Positions 39,001-54,000 of a stretch of 64,000 nucleotides of DNA are shown here, one piece after another (position 1 is the stretch's first letter; each line of letters begins with the position of its first letter). Origin of the DNA: Gymnorhina tibicen (lineage: Eukaryota; Chordata; Aves; Passeriformes; Artamidae); the NCBI GenBank assembly GCA_013399875.1, contig VXAZ01003271.1:211129-275128 (forward strand), given 5' to 3'. The position numbers and the translations under genes are program-made. Under the pieces are notes generated by a model that saw only the letters and a list, made by a program, of their open reading frames with translations, was not told the origin of the DNA and did no database searches.

Positions 39001-42000
39001 CCCAAATCCTGAGTGCACATACAGTTTTTGTGTGGAAGTGTCTAGCTGAGGAGATGAATTCCTGAGCTAGACATTGTATGACATTTTAGACATTCTGTGT
39101 TCCTTCATCCCACTGGAAAAACCAGTAGATTATCTGGATGGTCACAATTCTCTCCCCTGACTTAAATTTCATATCTTACACAAAGCAGTTATAGTGAATG
39201 TCACATAACTAAAGTCTTTCCTGTTGTGTAAATTGTAACTTAGCAAGAGAACAAAGACTTCTGTGAACAGCTTATGATTTAATGCAACAAGCAGCTTTAA
39301 CAAGCAGTCGACCACAGAGAAGCAGTAAGTGACATCTTGCTGTTACCTAGCCTACCTATGTTTGAGGTTTCAGCTGAGAATTTTCTGGTTTAAATGACTT
39401 TGTGTCTGTTGGGGAACTTGCATAGTCCTGTTATGGAATTGTTCTGGACCTCAGACACCCATGTGCTCAAGCTGGAGCATCAGAGTACCCCTGGGAACCC
39501 TAAAATGATGGAGACTTCCAAGTTCAAGGGTTATAAACCATCCAGCAGCCTGAGCAGGGTATTCTGAATTTTTCTCATGACCCAGGCCCCTAATCTGACA
39601 CTTTGGTCTGACTTCAGTACTTAGCCATTTCTCTTTCCATCAGACTGACCCCATGTTTATTTATTTCATACCATTTGACAAATTGCATTTATATGAATCT
39701 AATAGCTTCTCAGGGCTTAGCTTCCATCTCTAAGTCCTACATTAAATCATATAATTACCTTTATTTTCTCTATCAGTGCCAGGATAATTCAGTGTACTGT
39801 CAGATAGGAGCTGTGTTGTTAAAAATGTTTTAAATTTCATATTTCTTCCAAAATATTTCTGTGTATCAAATAAGATATGTTCTGATACAGTCACAGGGGC
39901 TGAGCAAACTGCATGAAATAATGTTTCTGCTGCCTCTCTTTCAAAATTAAACTTCCTTTTGGAGCTTCAGGCTTGTTTAAAGTGATAAGTACCTTCAACT
40001 CTGCTTTTTTCCTATTTTGTCTGTTTAGTAATTGTCTTTTCTAATTTTCTTTCTCTGGGATTTCCTCAGCCAACTCTGAGTTCTCACAGAGGTGAGGGGT
40101 TGAAGAGAAGAGGCCCACCTCTTTTCTTCCTTGTGAAGTTGGGAAAGATATTGAAGCCTTATCTTCTTCTGACAGACACGTTAATCACATCCTCCTTAGT
40201 CAGGTTAAGCTGGATCCTTCCTGCATGTGAACTCATGGGAGTCCACTGTGAGGTAAACAGATTTAAATTGGGAAGGAAATATGTTCCTTTCTACTTATCT
40301 TCATGTTGTTCTGTTTACACTTGGTGAATCTGAACTTTTTAATAATATACACAGGGGAAAAGAATCACATGCCCAAATTTTAGGATTTTTAGTTAGCTTT
40401 GCTGGTTTGCTTCCTCAGTCCCATTCTGATTACAGATAAGTCACTGGGCTGTTATGGGAGCTCTGTGGCTTGGAATTCCATTGCATCTGTGTTTCTTCTA
40501 TATATTAGGGGATTGATCATGTCTCTGGTCAAATCAGCAGCAGGTGTAAGATGTGGATACCATGTTGAAAAAACAGGTTGTAATTTCTCTAGGCAGCTGA
40601 GTGTTGATGGTACCTCAGCTAAAATCTTATGTCCAGGTAGGAGCAAGGCACTGGCAGAAGGATGCAGCCAAACTGAAGGAGGTTTACAGGAGAGCAACAT
40701 GGAAGTCAAAATGTCACTGAGATGGACTTTTTACAAGGGCTAGTAGAGATAGGACGGAGGGAATGGCTTTAAACGACATAGGGTGGGTTTAGATTAGATA
40801 AAAGGAAGAAAATCTTTACAGTGAGGGTGGTAAGGCACTGGCACAGGTTGCCCAGAGAAGCTGTGGATGCCCCATCTGTGGGAGTGTTCAAGACCAGGCT
40901 GGATGAGGCTTTGAGCACCGTGGTCTAATGGAAGATGTCTCTGCCCATGGTAGGGGGGGTTGGACAATCCGTAAGATTTCTTCCAATCCAAAACATTCTA
41001 TGATTCTGTGATTTGCAAAACACAGATTAAGAAAAGCAGGTTTGGCTCTAGAACAGAAGGAAAAGAGTTAAATGCCAGCTACGAAGGGGAACATTTAAGG
41101 AGTGTTTAGCATGTGTACCCCTGAGCTGGTAGAGACACACAGACATTTCGTGCATATGCTGGATTGCAGGAATTCATGTATATTTTGGCCTAAAAGTTAA
41201 AAAGATGACAGCTTTTCTGTTAAAGTCTCATCATTAATTAATCAAATTTACTGAGGTAGCTGAAACTGAACCAGCTCCTTTAATGAACTCCTTCTGAACA
41301 ACCTGAGTGCTCTTACCCATCTGAGTTAAGTCTTTTTAGATTTTCGGGTCTGAAATAAGAAAAAAGGCTGAACTCAATGCCAGTCTTCCACCATTTTAGG
41401 AAATGTGTTTGTTTTCCTTTTGTGTGAGCTTGGTATCTGTTCTGTGTTTAAAATATTAGACTTCTGGAAGACATTGGCTGATTCTGATACAGTTTATTTA
41501 CAGTCCTAAAAAAAGAGAGCCAAGGTCCCTGAGCTCAACCATAATAAATAATAATGATAGATAGATAAATAAATAATTTTAGATAGTGAATGCCAAATAC
41601 ACTGCTAGTATAGTTTCCTCAGTGGTGGCCTAACCAGCCTTTCTGCAGATGAAAAATCAAATATCGGATAGGACTGAGTTTTGGATGAAGAAATAAGATA
41701 CCCTATCATTTCAAGAGGGGCTCCATAGAAAACATATAGAAAGAAAAGCAGTAAAGATTTGTGGGTAGGATCTAATTTTATATCAGTTAACACAATCAGG
41801 AAAAACAGGAAAGCTTTCATACATAGAAAAGCATTTGCAAGTCTGAAAGTTTGTGTGGGATTTTTTTTTATTTTGAGTGAGCAATGGAGTTACTCTTTAT
41901 GAACGGATTCTTGGTTGTATATTTACAGCATCATAGTTGTGCCAGGAGTATGTCAGCACTGTCTGCTTCTTCTTGTTCAGTTATATATGAAATGAAATTG

Positions 42001-45000
42001 CTTGTTATGTCAACACACAACTAGGAGGAGGTACAGATACCGAACTTTGGTTCTACATATTTCATTAGAAATAATGCAAAAGCTGAAATGGCTTTCTGGA
42101 AAATCTGTGTCTATCGGGGCAATTCTGAGCAGGCAACAGAGTACCTGGAATTGTAGGATTCTCCTTGCCATAAAGGTATTGTTCTTTCTATATAAAAATG
42201 CTGCATTGAGAAAGTAGGCAAGATGAAGCAAAATTTAGAGCACTCAAGTAATAAGTTTAATCACATGGCCAGAAAAGAGTTCTGCAGGCAGAAGTAAAAT
42301 CACTTGTATCACTTAGGACAGCTCTTATCAAAACAACTGATGGATGTTATGGCTGCCAGCTTCCACAGAGGGACAGAGGGCTGGTGAGGATTACAAACTT
42401 TATGTTCTTCCCTGAAAATCGTTTGTAGCTCCATCTCTACTGATATTCTTGAGCACAACTCACATCACCTTGAATTCCACCAGCTGTATAAACATGGTCC
42501 ATGCATGTCCTCTGGGTCTCATCACTGTTGCACTTTACAAAGGTATTTTTGTTTCAGAAGCCAGAAGCACAACATTGGTCACAGACCTAGGATGCCATTT
42601 TACCTCTACTGACAAGAGGGGAAAAAAACCCCCTCATTTAGATTTTGAATTGCCTTAACTGTTTGATTTTTTTTTAAATTTGTTTTTGTTCCCAGTTCTG
42701 CAGTATTTCTGTTTGCACAAATGAGATTCACAGTACCAAAGCTATGCCGGATTCAGTTCTTAAGCTGCAAGAACTTTGAGGGGAGGAGCTGCAGTCACCT
42801 TTGTGAATTGTGTGTTGTTGAGTATAAACCAGAGTAATGAGAGCAAATTTTCCTCCTTCAAAAGGATAAATCCTTTTGTCAGAAATTAATTATTTTATTT
42901 GCATTACCAGAAGTTTGCATTTCTCTCATTACCAAAAATTTCTTTAAACACAGTTCTTTCTATGGCAGAAACAAAGCCAACAAAGGAGGAGGAGAAGATA
43001 AAAATAAATTCATCAACCAGGGTCTGGAAGGCTTATAGTTACCCTGCATCCCTCTGAGACCAAGGGAGTGGCTTCTGTCCATGCTGTCAGGCACAGGATG
43101 AAACTTTCACTCAGCATCAGCACCTCTGCAGCATAAAGGGAGATAGTTTTAAAATGATTCAGTAATGGTGCCTTGAAGTACCTACTGACTGGTGGGTTTA
43201 AGGCCCACTGCTTTTCTCAGCAGAGCATTTCAGGTTGCTGAGCATGAACAAATTGCATTAGTGCTGCGTGAAACTGGGGTTTTTGAATAGACCAAAACCT
43301 GAAGACAGGTCCTCTGTTGCTGCCCTTCATCAAATGATAGTGGACGATTTTTAATTCAGGCAGATATTTCTGGTTCCTCTGGAGAGTTTCTAGAGAGTAA
43401 TACAAAGGCAGGGATTATATCTGTCTTTGCTTTGACCTTCGTTGCAGTTCTAACTCATCTTCCGTGCACACAGTTTATTTATCAGACTTGTGTCCTTCAT
43501 CTCTCTGATGTCTCAGTTTCAGAATTTCCCATTCCCAAAGGCCAGTGTCTGTGAGACAGGGAGGTATGTGTTTGGTTCTTGGTACTCCATAGATGGAATA
43601 GACTAAGGCCCTGATCCATCACAGAAAATCTTGTTTCAGAGGCCACTGGTTGCTCTTGTTACAGCTTTTCTCTTCCCTGTTGTTTCTGTGGGACATCCAT
43701 CTGAGAATAGCCTGAGTCTGTCAGACTTACAGTATTATCCCTATTTCATAAGTTGTCAAGCAGGAAAAAAAAGAATGTTTGAAATTATTTATTAAGTGCC
43801 AACAGGTAGATGAAAATGATGAACTACACAGAAGATCAAAAGCAAGCAGCTGACTGCTGTCTGGGAGAGGCTGACAGCAGTGATGAAAAGTTTAAATTAT
43901 CTCTAAAACTACTCAGTCACTGTTAGGATCCAGTTATTAATGTTCTTTGGAAATTCCTCTGCCTGAATTAAGGTGCAAACGAGACCATATGCCAGTCAAT
44001 AGTAAGGATTTTATTTGATGGTAGATATGAGAGAGAGAGGGAGAAAGAGAGAAAGAAAGAAAGAAAGAGGTAGAAAATAGCAGGGGGTGACAGAAAGAGA
44101 GTGACAGGGACAGAATAAGGAAAATATCACCACTCTGTGGATCCCAGCGATGTTCCGTTGATCCTCTCCAGCTGGTCTTCTTGGCGGTGAAGGACCCCCA
44201 GGAAAGCATGGAATCCAGTGGATTTATATAGCCTCAAGCCAGGTGGCAGTGTCCGGGCATGTCCCCCCAGAGGGTGGGGGCAGTCTCTTACAGCAGTCTC
44301 TGGATCTGTGGCATCACATGCAGTCCTGTGGTGCAAAGCCTCTAGGGAGCATTCTGGGGGGTCTTTGATGGATTATGACTCCCCCTCAGCTGCATCTCGC
44401 GTGGATGTCCCATGGATGTGGCCTGTGGGGCTGGGGGTTCCACAGCTGGGCCAGTTTGTGTAACGGAGGATGGGTGTTTATTGCCTCTGAACAGAGGTTA
44501 TGCCACCTATCCAAAACCTCCTCCTCCCCCCTCGGTTGTGGGGGGAGTCTGTGTAAACCTGGCTTCTGTGAGCTGTGCTCTGCCCCCCCACCCCAAATTC
44601 AGCCTGGGATGACTGAACAATGCGTTTATCTAATCAGCAGTTTGACTTTCAGTCCAAAGTCCCAGTCTTCAGGGAGGCTTCTTTGGTTGTAGCTTCTTTA
44701 TAATGAGCAAAACTTATATCAGTGTTTGAGGCATGAACTATTTTCAGTCTCTGACAGTCACCAGCTGATGGTGACTGGATGGTGATGGAAAACTTTCTTG
44801 TCAGTGTCCTTGGCAATCCTGGCCCTTCACTAATGACAGCTGGATTTGCTGGTTTCCCATCCCTTCCTCTATCACAGCTGATGGCCTTGTTACTGCCTCA
44901 TTCAGCAGCGGCTGCTGATGTAGCAGCGACACATGATGTAGCAGCAGTAGAGAGCATGCAGGTGTGAGGGCAGCAGCCTCCAGCTGCTTCCTACAAATCC

Positions 45001-48000
45001 ACAAGTGCTACTTATCAGGCCTGTGTGTCACCCTGACTCTGCTCAATTCCTCTAATTCTGCCAGTTCTGTCAAATGGCAGGGGAAATGAGCAAATGGTTC
45101 AGTAAAACGCTGCACTTCAGTGTCCTGCTGGAGTACTGTCTGAGCGAGTGTACTTGTTTTCCTTTCAGCAAGCCCCTGTGAGCTCCACTGCCGCCCAGTA
45201 GATGGCCATTTTTCAGAGAAGATGCTTGACGCAGTCACTGATGGTACCCCTTGCTTTGAAGGAAGGCACAGCCGAGATATCTGTATTAATGGCATGTGTA
45301 AGGTATTGGGTATGTTTGCATGTTTCTTTCTCTACAATTTAATTTTTAAAAGTTGGGAGGAAATGCTTAACCTTTTGTTTTTTGTAGTATCAAGGCCAAG
45401 TACTCAATTTTATCACATTTTTATAGCAAGTTTGTAGCAAAAACTTTCCAAGTAGATGCAAGAGTAATTTCAACCCTTTTTAATGAGTCTGTTTGACTGC
45501 TGATTACTTTTGGTGCCTCTTAAGTCCTCTGGGTTTTTCCCATTATTTTAAAACATCAGTTCAAGAAAATCTGTTTCTGATGAGATGTTTTCACAAAGGA
45601 CTGTAGCTTTAGGGTTGTAATAGTGTTCACGACTCTCTGTGGGGTTTTTTATGAAAATGAAGTTCAACAATACACATGTATCAGTTCTGAGCTGTCTTTT
45701 AATAGGATCAGACTTTGCAGTTGCGGGCAGTAAAAATGATTTTAGTTTACAACACTGAATTGAATAATGGTATACAATGAGATAATGGGCAAACACAGCA
45801 CATATGGCTCAATAATGGTCTGTGTGTTGAAGAGTAAGTATTATGGTCTCTGCATATTCTGTGTGTTGGTAGCAGGTTTCCAGGATGATGTGTGTATCTT
45901 TATGGCATTTGAAGGAGTGTTCTGTAAATTTTGTGACCTCCACAGTCTTGGAATTTCTTTTAGTCAATTTCTTATAAATAAAATTAATACTTTCCTTGTA
46001 GGGTATGTATTTACATCTGTGGTTTATTTCTTCAAATTGAGGGTTTGTGTCCTGTACCCCCTTGAAGCCTGACAGCTTTTTTGCTTTTAGGATCTTTGGA
46101 AACAAAAACAGGACTTGGTGACTTGTGGGAAGTACATTAGCTTATCCAGTATATGGGTTGTATGTCCCAAGCCATTTAATCATATAAAAATGCAACTAGA
46201 AGGGATTTCAAGAAGTTGTCTGTTTCATCCCTTTACAAATTATATTCCTTTTTTGACATTTTTCATATTCTTTTCTTAAAGACTTCCAGTGATGGAAGCA
46301 TCACATTTTTATAGGTGACAGGCAGACCCTCTTTTTAAACTTTTTATTTTAGTAGAATGTCAGTGCCTCAGAGAGCAGTAATAAAAGATGTGTTTAAGCT
46401 TTCCTTGCGAGACTTCCATTTACGAAAGAGAGTAACCAAGACCCTGCTCAAGTTCACAGAAGAGATCCTGCTTAACTTTGCTGAGAGCCAGGATGGGCCT
46501 TTGAACTGTGATGGTGGAAGACCTGACCTGGCTTTGAACAGTTCAAGCCAGAATGAATAATATTTTTAGCATCCTGAAACACATAGTAAATGTTGCATAC
46601 CATAGCAGTGCTTTTGGCCTCCACTTAGAAGAGACCCATTACTAAACTCAGAAAGGCTGTCCTTGTGAAATGTTCATTTTCTGATTTCCAGCCCAGCTAG
46701 ACTAGGATCACTATGGTTAATTTTAGTTTCTATATGCTTACTGCATTGAAACCTTGCCTGTGACAGTTCAGATTTATACCTGTTTTAGAGATAGCGAAAC
46801 TCAGTTAATCCAAATGGAGAGATCAGAGGTGAAAGGGAAGCTAATCTAATTAGCTAAACTAATCTAGTTTGTAGAGCCCAAATATACTTCAGCATTAACA
46901 GTTCTGTGGACTCAAAGCATTTCTGAGAAATTCCCTCCAAGGTGCTGGTTTTGTCAGTGTTTCACAGGGTGGCTGCTGCTTCACACCTCCTGGCAAACAG
47001 ATTCAGTTGGAGCCAGGATCACGGAATGAACAATATAGCCTTGCAAAATGAGACCAAATGATGAATAGGTAACCCAAATAGCTCACAGTATTGAAAGATA
47101 GCGTGCTTTTAACTGAAATAGGTACCCAGAATAACACCTGAGGAGAAGCTTTTCATGTATCTTCATCTAACTCATTAGTATTTGAGTCCAGCTAGCTAAA
47201 CACAATAGATACATGACAGGTCATGGAGAACAAATCTGGAAATGTGTTTAATATAATTAGTCTGGTCCATCATTCCCGTAGTTTGATTGCAGTGTGTTGG
47301 TAATGATATGGAAAAGGCATTCACAAATGTTAGTCTGTTAAAGCACTGTTCTGGTTTTCAGAACTGTGTCTCACAAGAGCACTTCACATTTGTCCTGAGT
47401 ACTAAAATAACACTTCACTTTGGTCTGAAATGGAGAAAAAGAAATTAAATTAGTAAGATATTAGATCCACTGTCTATATTGCTCACATGTGATTGGTGTG
47501 AAGAGTAGCTATTTTTTATCAAGCAAGCTCAAAGTTTTCCTACTGGGTATGTCAAAACAAGATAGATAGATCCAATAAAGACCTTCATCTTCTAAATCCA
47601 CCTGATTTCAGTCTGATTTTGCAGTTTGTCATGAATTTGTTCAGAGCAATCAGAGAAACTGGTCTTACTTTGATGGCTAAATGTGGTTTGAGATGCTTCA
47701 TTTTTTAGCTACCTGAGGTGTACTGGGTGCTTTCCTAGCTGGCCTGACAAAGCCACAATGTGCATCTTCAAGTAAGAAGTAAGAACAAGACAGACCGCTG
47801 ATTCCCTTGGTCCTTTTAGTTTATCCAGTATCTTCTGCTTTTTTAGAAGTGCTGCCTATGCCTCAGTGCTGAAGGAAGGCTTACAGTGAGGTGTTGTTAA
47901 CATGGCATTCCTTTAGAACTTGTCAATTCAAAGACAAGCTAAAATTGTTAACTCATTTGAAGGCCTGGCCTATAAAATAGCTGGGTCTTCTCTCAATGTT

Positions 48001-51000
48001 GACCTTACACAGGAGAGTTCTGTCCAGAGATCTGATAAACTCTGTCAATAACTTAATCTCAAATCATCAAACTGTACTATGACTAGTTTGTTTTTTAACT
48101 GTGCTCCTCAGCACTCATTTTTCAATTGTCACTTTTCCCCTTTAATTTAGAAAATCTTTAAAGCACATAGCCTGTCTTCCTGTGCTTAAATTATACATCA
48201 CAAGTGCACTCTTAATTCTTAGTAGGTGAGTCAGTTGTTCCCCCAGTGTTAATGAGTGAAGATACTGCCACCAGAGTATGTTTAGCACTGATACATACAT
48301 AACATACATTTTTGATTAAGTACAAGCCATCACATCATCTAAAAGTGAAGCCTTACATGTTCTTCTCACTGGAGTGTGCAGATGCTGAGAGTGGAGGATC
48401 TGGCATCTCTGATGTTTCTAGCAACATTTCATCTCCCGTACAGAATTTTGGTATGCTCAACCGACCTTCAGTCACAAAAATCTGTGGCCTGCTCTCTGTG
48501 GTAATTCAGAGTTGTTATGCTGAGAGACTAACATTGTACTGGAGAATTATACAGCTGTGTAGTTTTGGGGAGGGAACCATTTTCTTCCCTTGCTGAAAAA
48601 CAGATTGCACAGCTTGGATTTTATGTAGTAGCTTTACTGCTTCTCACTGTGGTTCAGCTTCCTCCTCCCACTGCTAGTGCAACAAGACATTGATTCAGAC
48701 CCATACAGACAAATTACAAGATAAATTACTGACATCAGGACGCATTTCTCTCCATTCAAGGCAATGTCATGGCCAACAAGAAGTGAACATGATTTCTTTA
48801 TCTGAAGATGTAGTGGGGGAGACAAAAGGAAGGAAGACCTTAAAGTTCAATGCAGCATTCACATAATGGATATTCAGGCAATACATCCAGGCCATACCCT
48901 TCAGTCCCAGCAAGAACTTTTTGTATCTGCCCCCCACTGCCGATCTCACACAAAAGCCTCTCCCTCTGGAAATGGAAAAAAGGCAATATCTCTGGCTCTT
49001 TTCCCTTTAGGCACTGAACAGCAGGAAATAAATTGTTTCTCCTTCCTTTAATGCAGCCAGGCAGTTCAGGTCATTACATCTGCCTTTGCAGTATGTGCTG
49101 TGACCAGAAACAAAGCTGGTCCAGGTGTGTCAAAGAAAAGCTCTTGGTGAGTGGGGCTGCAAAGGGCTGCAGGGAGGGATGCTAACTTGTGTTGCCCATG
49201 CCGTGGCACTCAGTGGTTCCTATAACACAGGCAGAGGGTGCACAAGGGTGAATCTGTGTGAAAAAATCAGAGCCTAATTGCTGCTGATATTCTTTCCTGT
49301 TTTATAACCTGCATTAGTCTCCAGATCCTCTTTAATAGCTGTTTGTCAGAAATTCATCATACAGTCATAGCATGGTTCAGGTTGGAATGGACCTTAAATT
49401 TCATCTAGTTCTGGACTGCAAGTGCACATTGGTGGGTCATGTTGACCTTCTGGAGAGTTTGAGGATTGTTAAGAAAATACAGCAAGTGCACCCACAAGAA
49501 TAAAAATAATGAGGAAAGCAAGTAAAAAGAGGAATGAAGCATCTTGGAATTATTCTAATGAATGACAAAAATAATGTGCTATTCAGTGGAGTGATAAAGG
49601 AAAACATGGTCTGGAAATTAAAGTCCATGGAAATGTATTTAGAGTAAAAGAATGCTGTTTACTCTGACACATGAGAATATTGCTTTGTGATGGTTTTTAA
49701 TGGCTTTGTAAGATGAGGCCCTGCTGTTAGAGATGAAGGTTATGACAGCACCAGCAACACCCCAGAGCTGGGGAATAAAAGAAAGTCTTTATTTACTGTA
49801 GCACAATAAATTGTCTACCCTGCCTCATTCTTGGGTATTCCAGAACCCCAAGAATGTAAAGGAATATTGCATGTATATGTAAGGCTGATGTCTGATCTGG
49901 AAGGGACAAAGGGATTCCCTTCATATCACAGCGATATCATCTTTTGATGCCACAGACCTGTTGCTAAAGGAAATGTATGGTCAAGCGGGAGAGATTTGAG
50001 CTGATTGTGACCGAGCTGATGGAGTACAGCCCATGCAGAAGCACTGATTGGCACCCCAAAGGCAGGGAAGTGATGATACCGTGGTGCTTCCATCTCAGTT
50101 AGAACCAGGGCTGCAGCAGTTCAGAACTAATTAGTTAAACCTTCGGGGGTTTTCACACTACGCAGTACTTGGAAGTGAAATATGCTCAGTTATGTTCATT
50201 TCAAAGTATCTGACAGCCAGTGTGAACTAGATAAAATTAATTCTGTGTGCAGCCTCTCAAACAAGAATGCACAGCAAATAAAGATGGACAGAAACCTTTT
50301 CAAAAACATGAATTTTCTATCAGAAAATGCTAATTTGGCAAAAATTATATGATTTGAAGACAAGTAATTTTTTAGAGACGTTCAAAAGAGAAGCTCCCAG
50401 CAGTCATTAATCATATTTTCTAATAGCAAAGCACGAAGCACAAGGGTTCCATCATCAGACTTTCCCCACCTTTCTGTTGCATATACATGTAAGTGTATAT
50501 GTGCATAGTATAGAAAATAAACTTCAACTTCCATGACTCTCCAGATTGCCTGATTATTTCTCTGGTCTAATAATAAACGAGATAACTATGCCTTCACTGT
50601 TTGCAGATGATTAACCAGATGTACTGATGGTACAGTAGATGCACTGCAGAATGCATCACTTTGATGTTTGAGAAAACAGCAACACTCCAGCCTCTTTAAA
50701 TTATTTGGAAGTGATAAACATAAACTCCAGTGCATTTGTAGATAACTGGTGAAGAGACAGATCTGGACTCCCGGCAAGATAAACAAACATCCTGTCCATG
50801 TAGCAGTGGCATCTGTGTATTCTGAATAGTTGATTAAATCCATCCTTGGTCAAATAGCTGCATACTTGGAGGCAAAAAGTTACTTGCCTTCCTAACATAT
50901 CCTTATCTCGGTAACATTCTGTTCTGCTCATAAATGTGGTCCTTGGTACCAGGATCTGTCTGTGTGCAAGGCATTACAAAACTTTTCATTTTTTGAAAGT

Positions 51001-54000
51001 GGCCTTCACTGAAAGGAGAGGGAAGCTAAGGCTGCTGCAGAACCTTTTGACATGGGCATGGCTTTTCAGAGATGGTATGAAGGGTGCTGGATATGTTTTG
51101 GCATTAAGTGATGGATAAGTCTTTCTTTTTTTAATCTTCTTTAAAGTGATACAGTTTGGCACTTTCTGTAGCTTGAGGCCTTTCCTTGCTTCTGTTTTTC
51201 AGGTTTCTCTAATTGTTCATTAAATCACTGACACTTAGAGGAAAAGTGTTTCTTAAGCTGAAAGTGATAGAAAAATACTAGAGAATGCAGGAGCCTGTAT
51301 ACCTACTTTAGTCTAATAGATGGATTTTCCTGTCAGAAGCTTGCAGAAGATTACAGTAGCTGATGTATTGAAGGTAAAATAAGATCAGCATCAAAAGAGG
51401 TAATACCCAGATTTTCATACATCAAGAGGGTGTTAAAGAAGTTGGCAGGTATAGCACTTGAAAGCTTATTTTGAGAAAAATCAGCTGAGAAAACCTTTAC
51501 TTACTACCAGACTTTTGGCTATTCATGTACATCACAGGTCTCCAGGTATCTTAGATACTGTTAACAACCACTGAGTGTTAGACATTAGGTTGTGTTCTGC
51601 AACCTTGCTTGTTTTTGAAGAGAGGCAGAAAAGAAATCCCCAAACCGAATGAAAATTTTGTTGAAATTTAAAGACTTTAGAGCACAGAATTTTTGGGTTG
51701 GGCAAGGATGAAGTTTATTCCTGACTCAGTATGAATTAACTTTTCTCTCACTTTCTCCCTGTAGCAAGCATCAGCTGGAAAATCGGTCTTTAGTAGAACT
51801 TGGCCCACTTGACCCACTTTATCTTGACCTCTGTGCTGGCAAGCTGGAGAACCATTGATATAAAAGTTCATGCCTGCTGAAGAGTTTTTCTTTGCTAGGG
51901 GGTTTTGACTGTAGTAGAGGTTCTGTGCTGTCAGATGGCCACAAAAAGCTGGCAGAAATTTCAGTTCTGTTACTGCACTGTATTCCTGGGAACCTGTGGA
52001 TGGCTCTGTGACATAAGAAAGCAGACACAAATCCTGTATGTAGGGGCCAGTCCCAGATAATGAGGCCATTTGCGTGGCACGTTTCCATCTCAATTGACTG
52101 TTCACTACTGTATGTTTTGTGGCATGGTGATGGTTATTGTTTGTTAGTTTGTTTTTCACCTTGGTGTAATGCACTATAGAGGATATACATTACTCCCCTT
52201 CTTAGAAGTGCAGTAATTCATTGTGGACGCCACATTTATTCTGACACTGGTTTTCCTTCTAGGCTGTTGGCTGTGATTATGAGATAAATTCCAATGCAAC
52301 AGAAGACCAGTGTGGAGTTTGCCTGGGAGACGGCTCTGCTTGTCGTACAGTGAAGATGATGTTTAATCAAAGTGAAGGATTTGGTAATATGGGTTCTGCT
52401 TTTAAAATTCTTCTGCTGGTGAAATCGTTTCTCTGCGTAAAAATGATTAAAGTTCTTCTCATTGAAAACTGAGTGATCATCTGCGTGGGAAATTGTAAAT
52501 GGGTGTTTCAGTGAATCATGCTTCTGCCAGAAAAATATGTGTGCTCCGCGCTTTTCAAGTACACCTTGTCTTACAAAAATCGTCAGAGACCCAGCAGGTC
52601 CTATGCAAGTTAGGCAGTTAACAATAAAATCCAAAATAGCAAGTGCATTTACAAAGTGAATGTAATTTGCCATCTTGAAAAATCTGGACCTAATCTCTCT
52701 AAAGTGGAAAGCACCGAGAAAATGCTGGAGTGAATGGCTTGGGGATTCATTTCTAAGCGTCATAAAGAGGAGAAGAGGCCCTGCAGAGCTGAAGTGGTCT
52801 GTTAAGCACTTGCAGAACTGAGCCTGTCTTCGCTGATGGCAGCGAGACATTCAGGCTTTTAGCTGACTTGTGTGGGATGAGTGGGAGCTGGAGAGTCTGG
52901 AAGCAGGAGCAGGAGACTAAAACCGAGTAAGAAATATGGCAGTGAGCTGGAGGTGAAGAGGCACTGGGATGAACAGCTTTCAGTGGAAAACCAGGACAGG
53001 AGGGGAAGAGGTGGGAAGATGAGGCACTGGAGAGTATGCTTGGAGTAAAGTCTGCAGCTAAAGGAAGAGGCTGATGCAGAGATGAGAAGTCTCAAGATCG
53101 GTAGCTGGTACCATTGTAGTGAGGAGGGGGAAACTGCAGTCAGTGCCTTTGGCTGACTTTTTGTGTTGGTTTGAAAACAAACCAGTGGGAGATCACAAGT
53201 CAGGATCTAAATTAATGGGAAAATAAAATTAGAAACAAATGAAATAATATAAGGAGAAGCACTGACAAAGTCAGATACAACCTGACACCCTGTTAGAGTG
53301 GTGGTAGCAGTCCAGATGAAGTAGCTCAGTTGGAGTGATGATCCTATGGAAGGTCTCCAGATGAAAGTCCAGCGGTAGCTTTGTCCGCTGGTAATTCAGT
53401 AGACAGGGCTAAGTTAGGCAGTTCTGAGGGCAAGTTATATCCAGGTGGGAATGCTTGGCTCCTCCCTCCTGGGTGGAGCATCTCACAGTAGGATGAGATA
53501 AGTCCATGAGTCATGTGGGGGTTTCTTGATGGCCCATTGTCTGTTATCAGGGGTGGGTCATTAGCAGGCGATAACAGCTAATGGCCCACAGCTGGTGGTA
53601 ATAGAATACTTGAATACATCTATATTTTAACCTAGGACACTTTTGGATTTGTGGGGTTTTTCAAATAAAATAGTTCTGCCTTGCACAAGTGTGATTTGTG
53701 CTACTAACTTAGGGCTAGTGTGACCAGATTTTCCAAAGTTTGGGGTAAAAGCTTCTTTAGTATTTCAAGGTTTTTTTCTGTACTTGAGTTTGCTTTCCTT
53801 CCCTCTGTGTCCCAAAGGTGAACTGTGAAGACGACTGCAGTTCTGCAGCAGTGCAGGTTTCATATGTATATGAGACTCACAAAGGAGAATCTAGAGCTCC
53901 CTCTCTTACAGTACTACAGTAATCCTTCAGCCTCTAATCTTCTGCTTCTGCAAATCTAAAATTCACTTTGCCTTTGTGTGTGAGCTTTCCAAGGACAAAG

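Larger units (their letters stand above)
32729..45168 (+). other. ADAMTS12 intron (12,440 bp as assembled) with duplication, gap and repeats
   Basis: The interval between the TSR1/Cys-rich exon and the next exon is dominated by the 1853 bp duplication and its single-N join, CR1 copies, a 727 bp run of N, an LTR-like repeat after the gap, another CR1 at 40728-41011 and an LTR-like element near 43941-44690. If the duplication is an assembly error, the true intron is about 1.9 kb shorter, with the gap length unknown. Sequence between these elements (about 36230-37470, 38980-40720, 41020-43930) shows nothing recognisable. Confidence 0.8.

Noticed and set aside
46357..46560. A 67-codon plus-strand open frame with charged, protein-like composition
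   Set aside because: It is short, within an intron, in the interval between two well-phased exons, and matches no ADAMTS segment.
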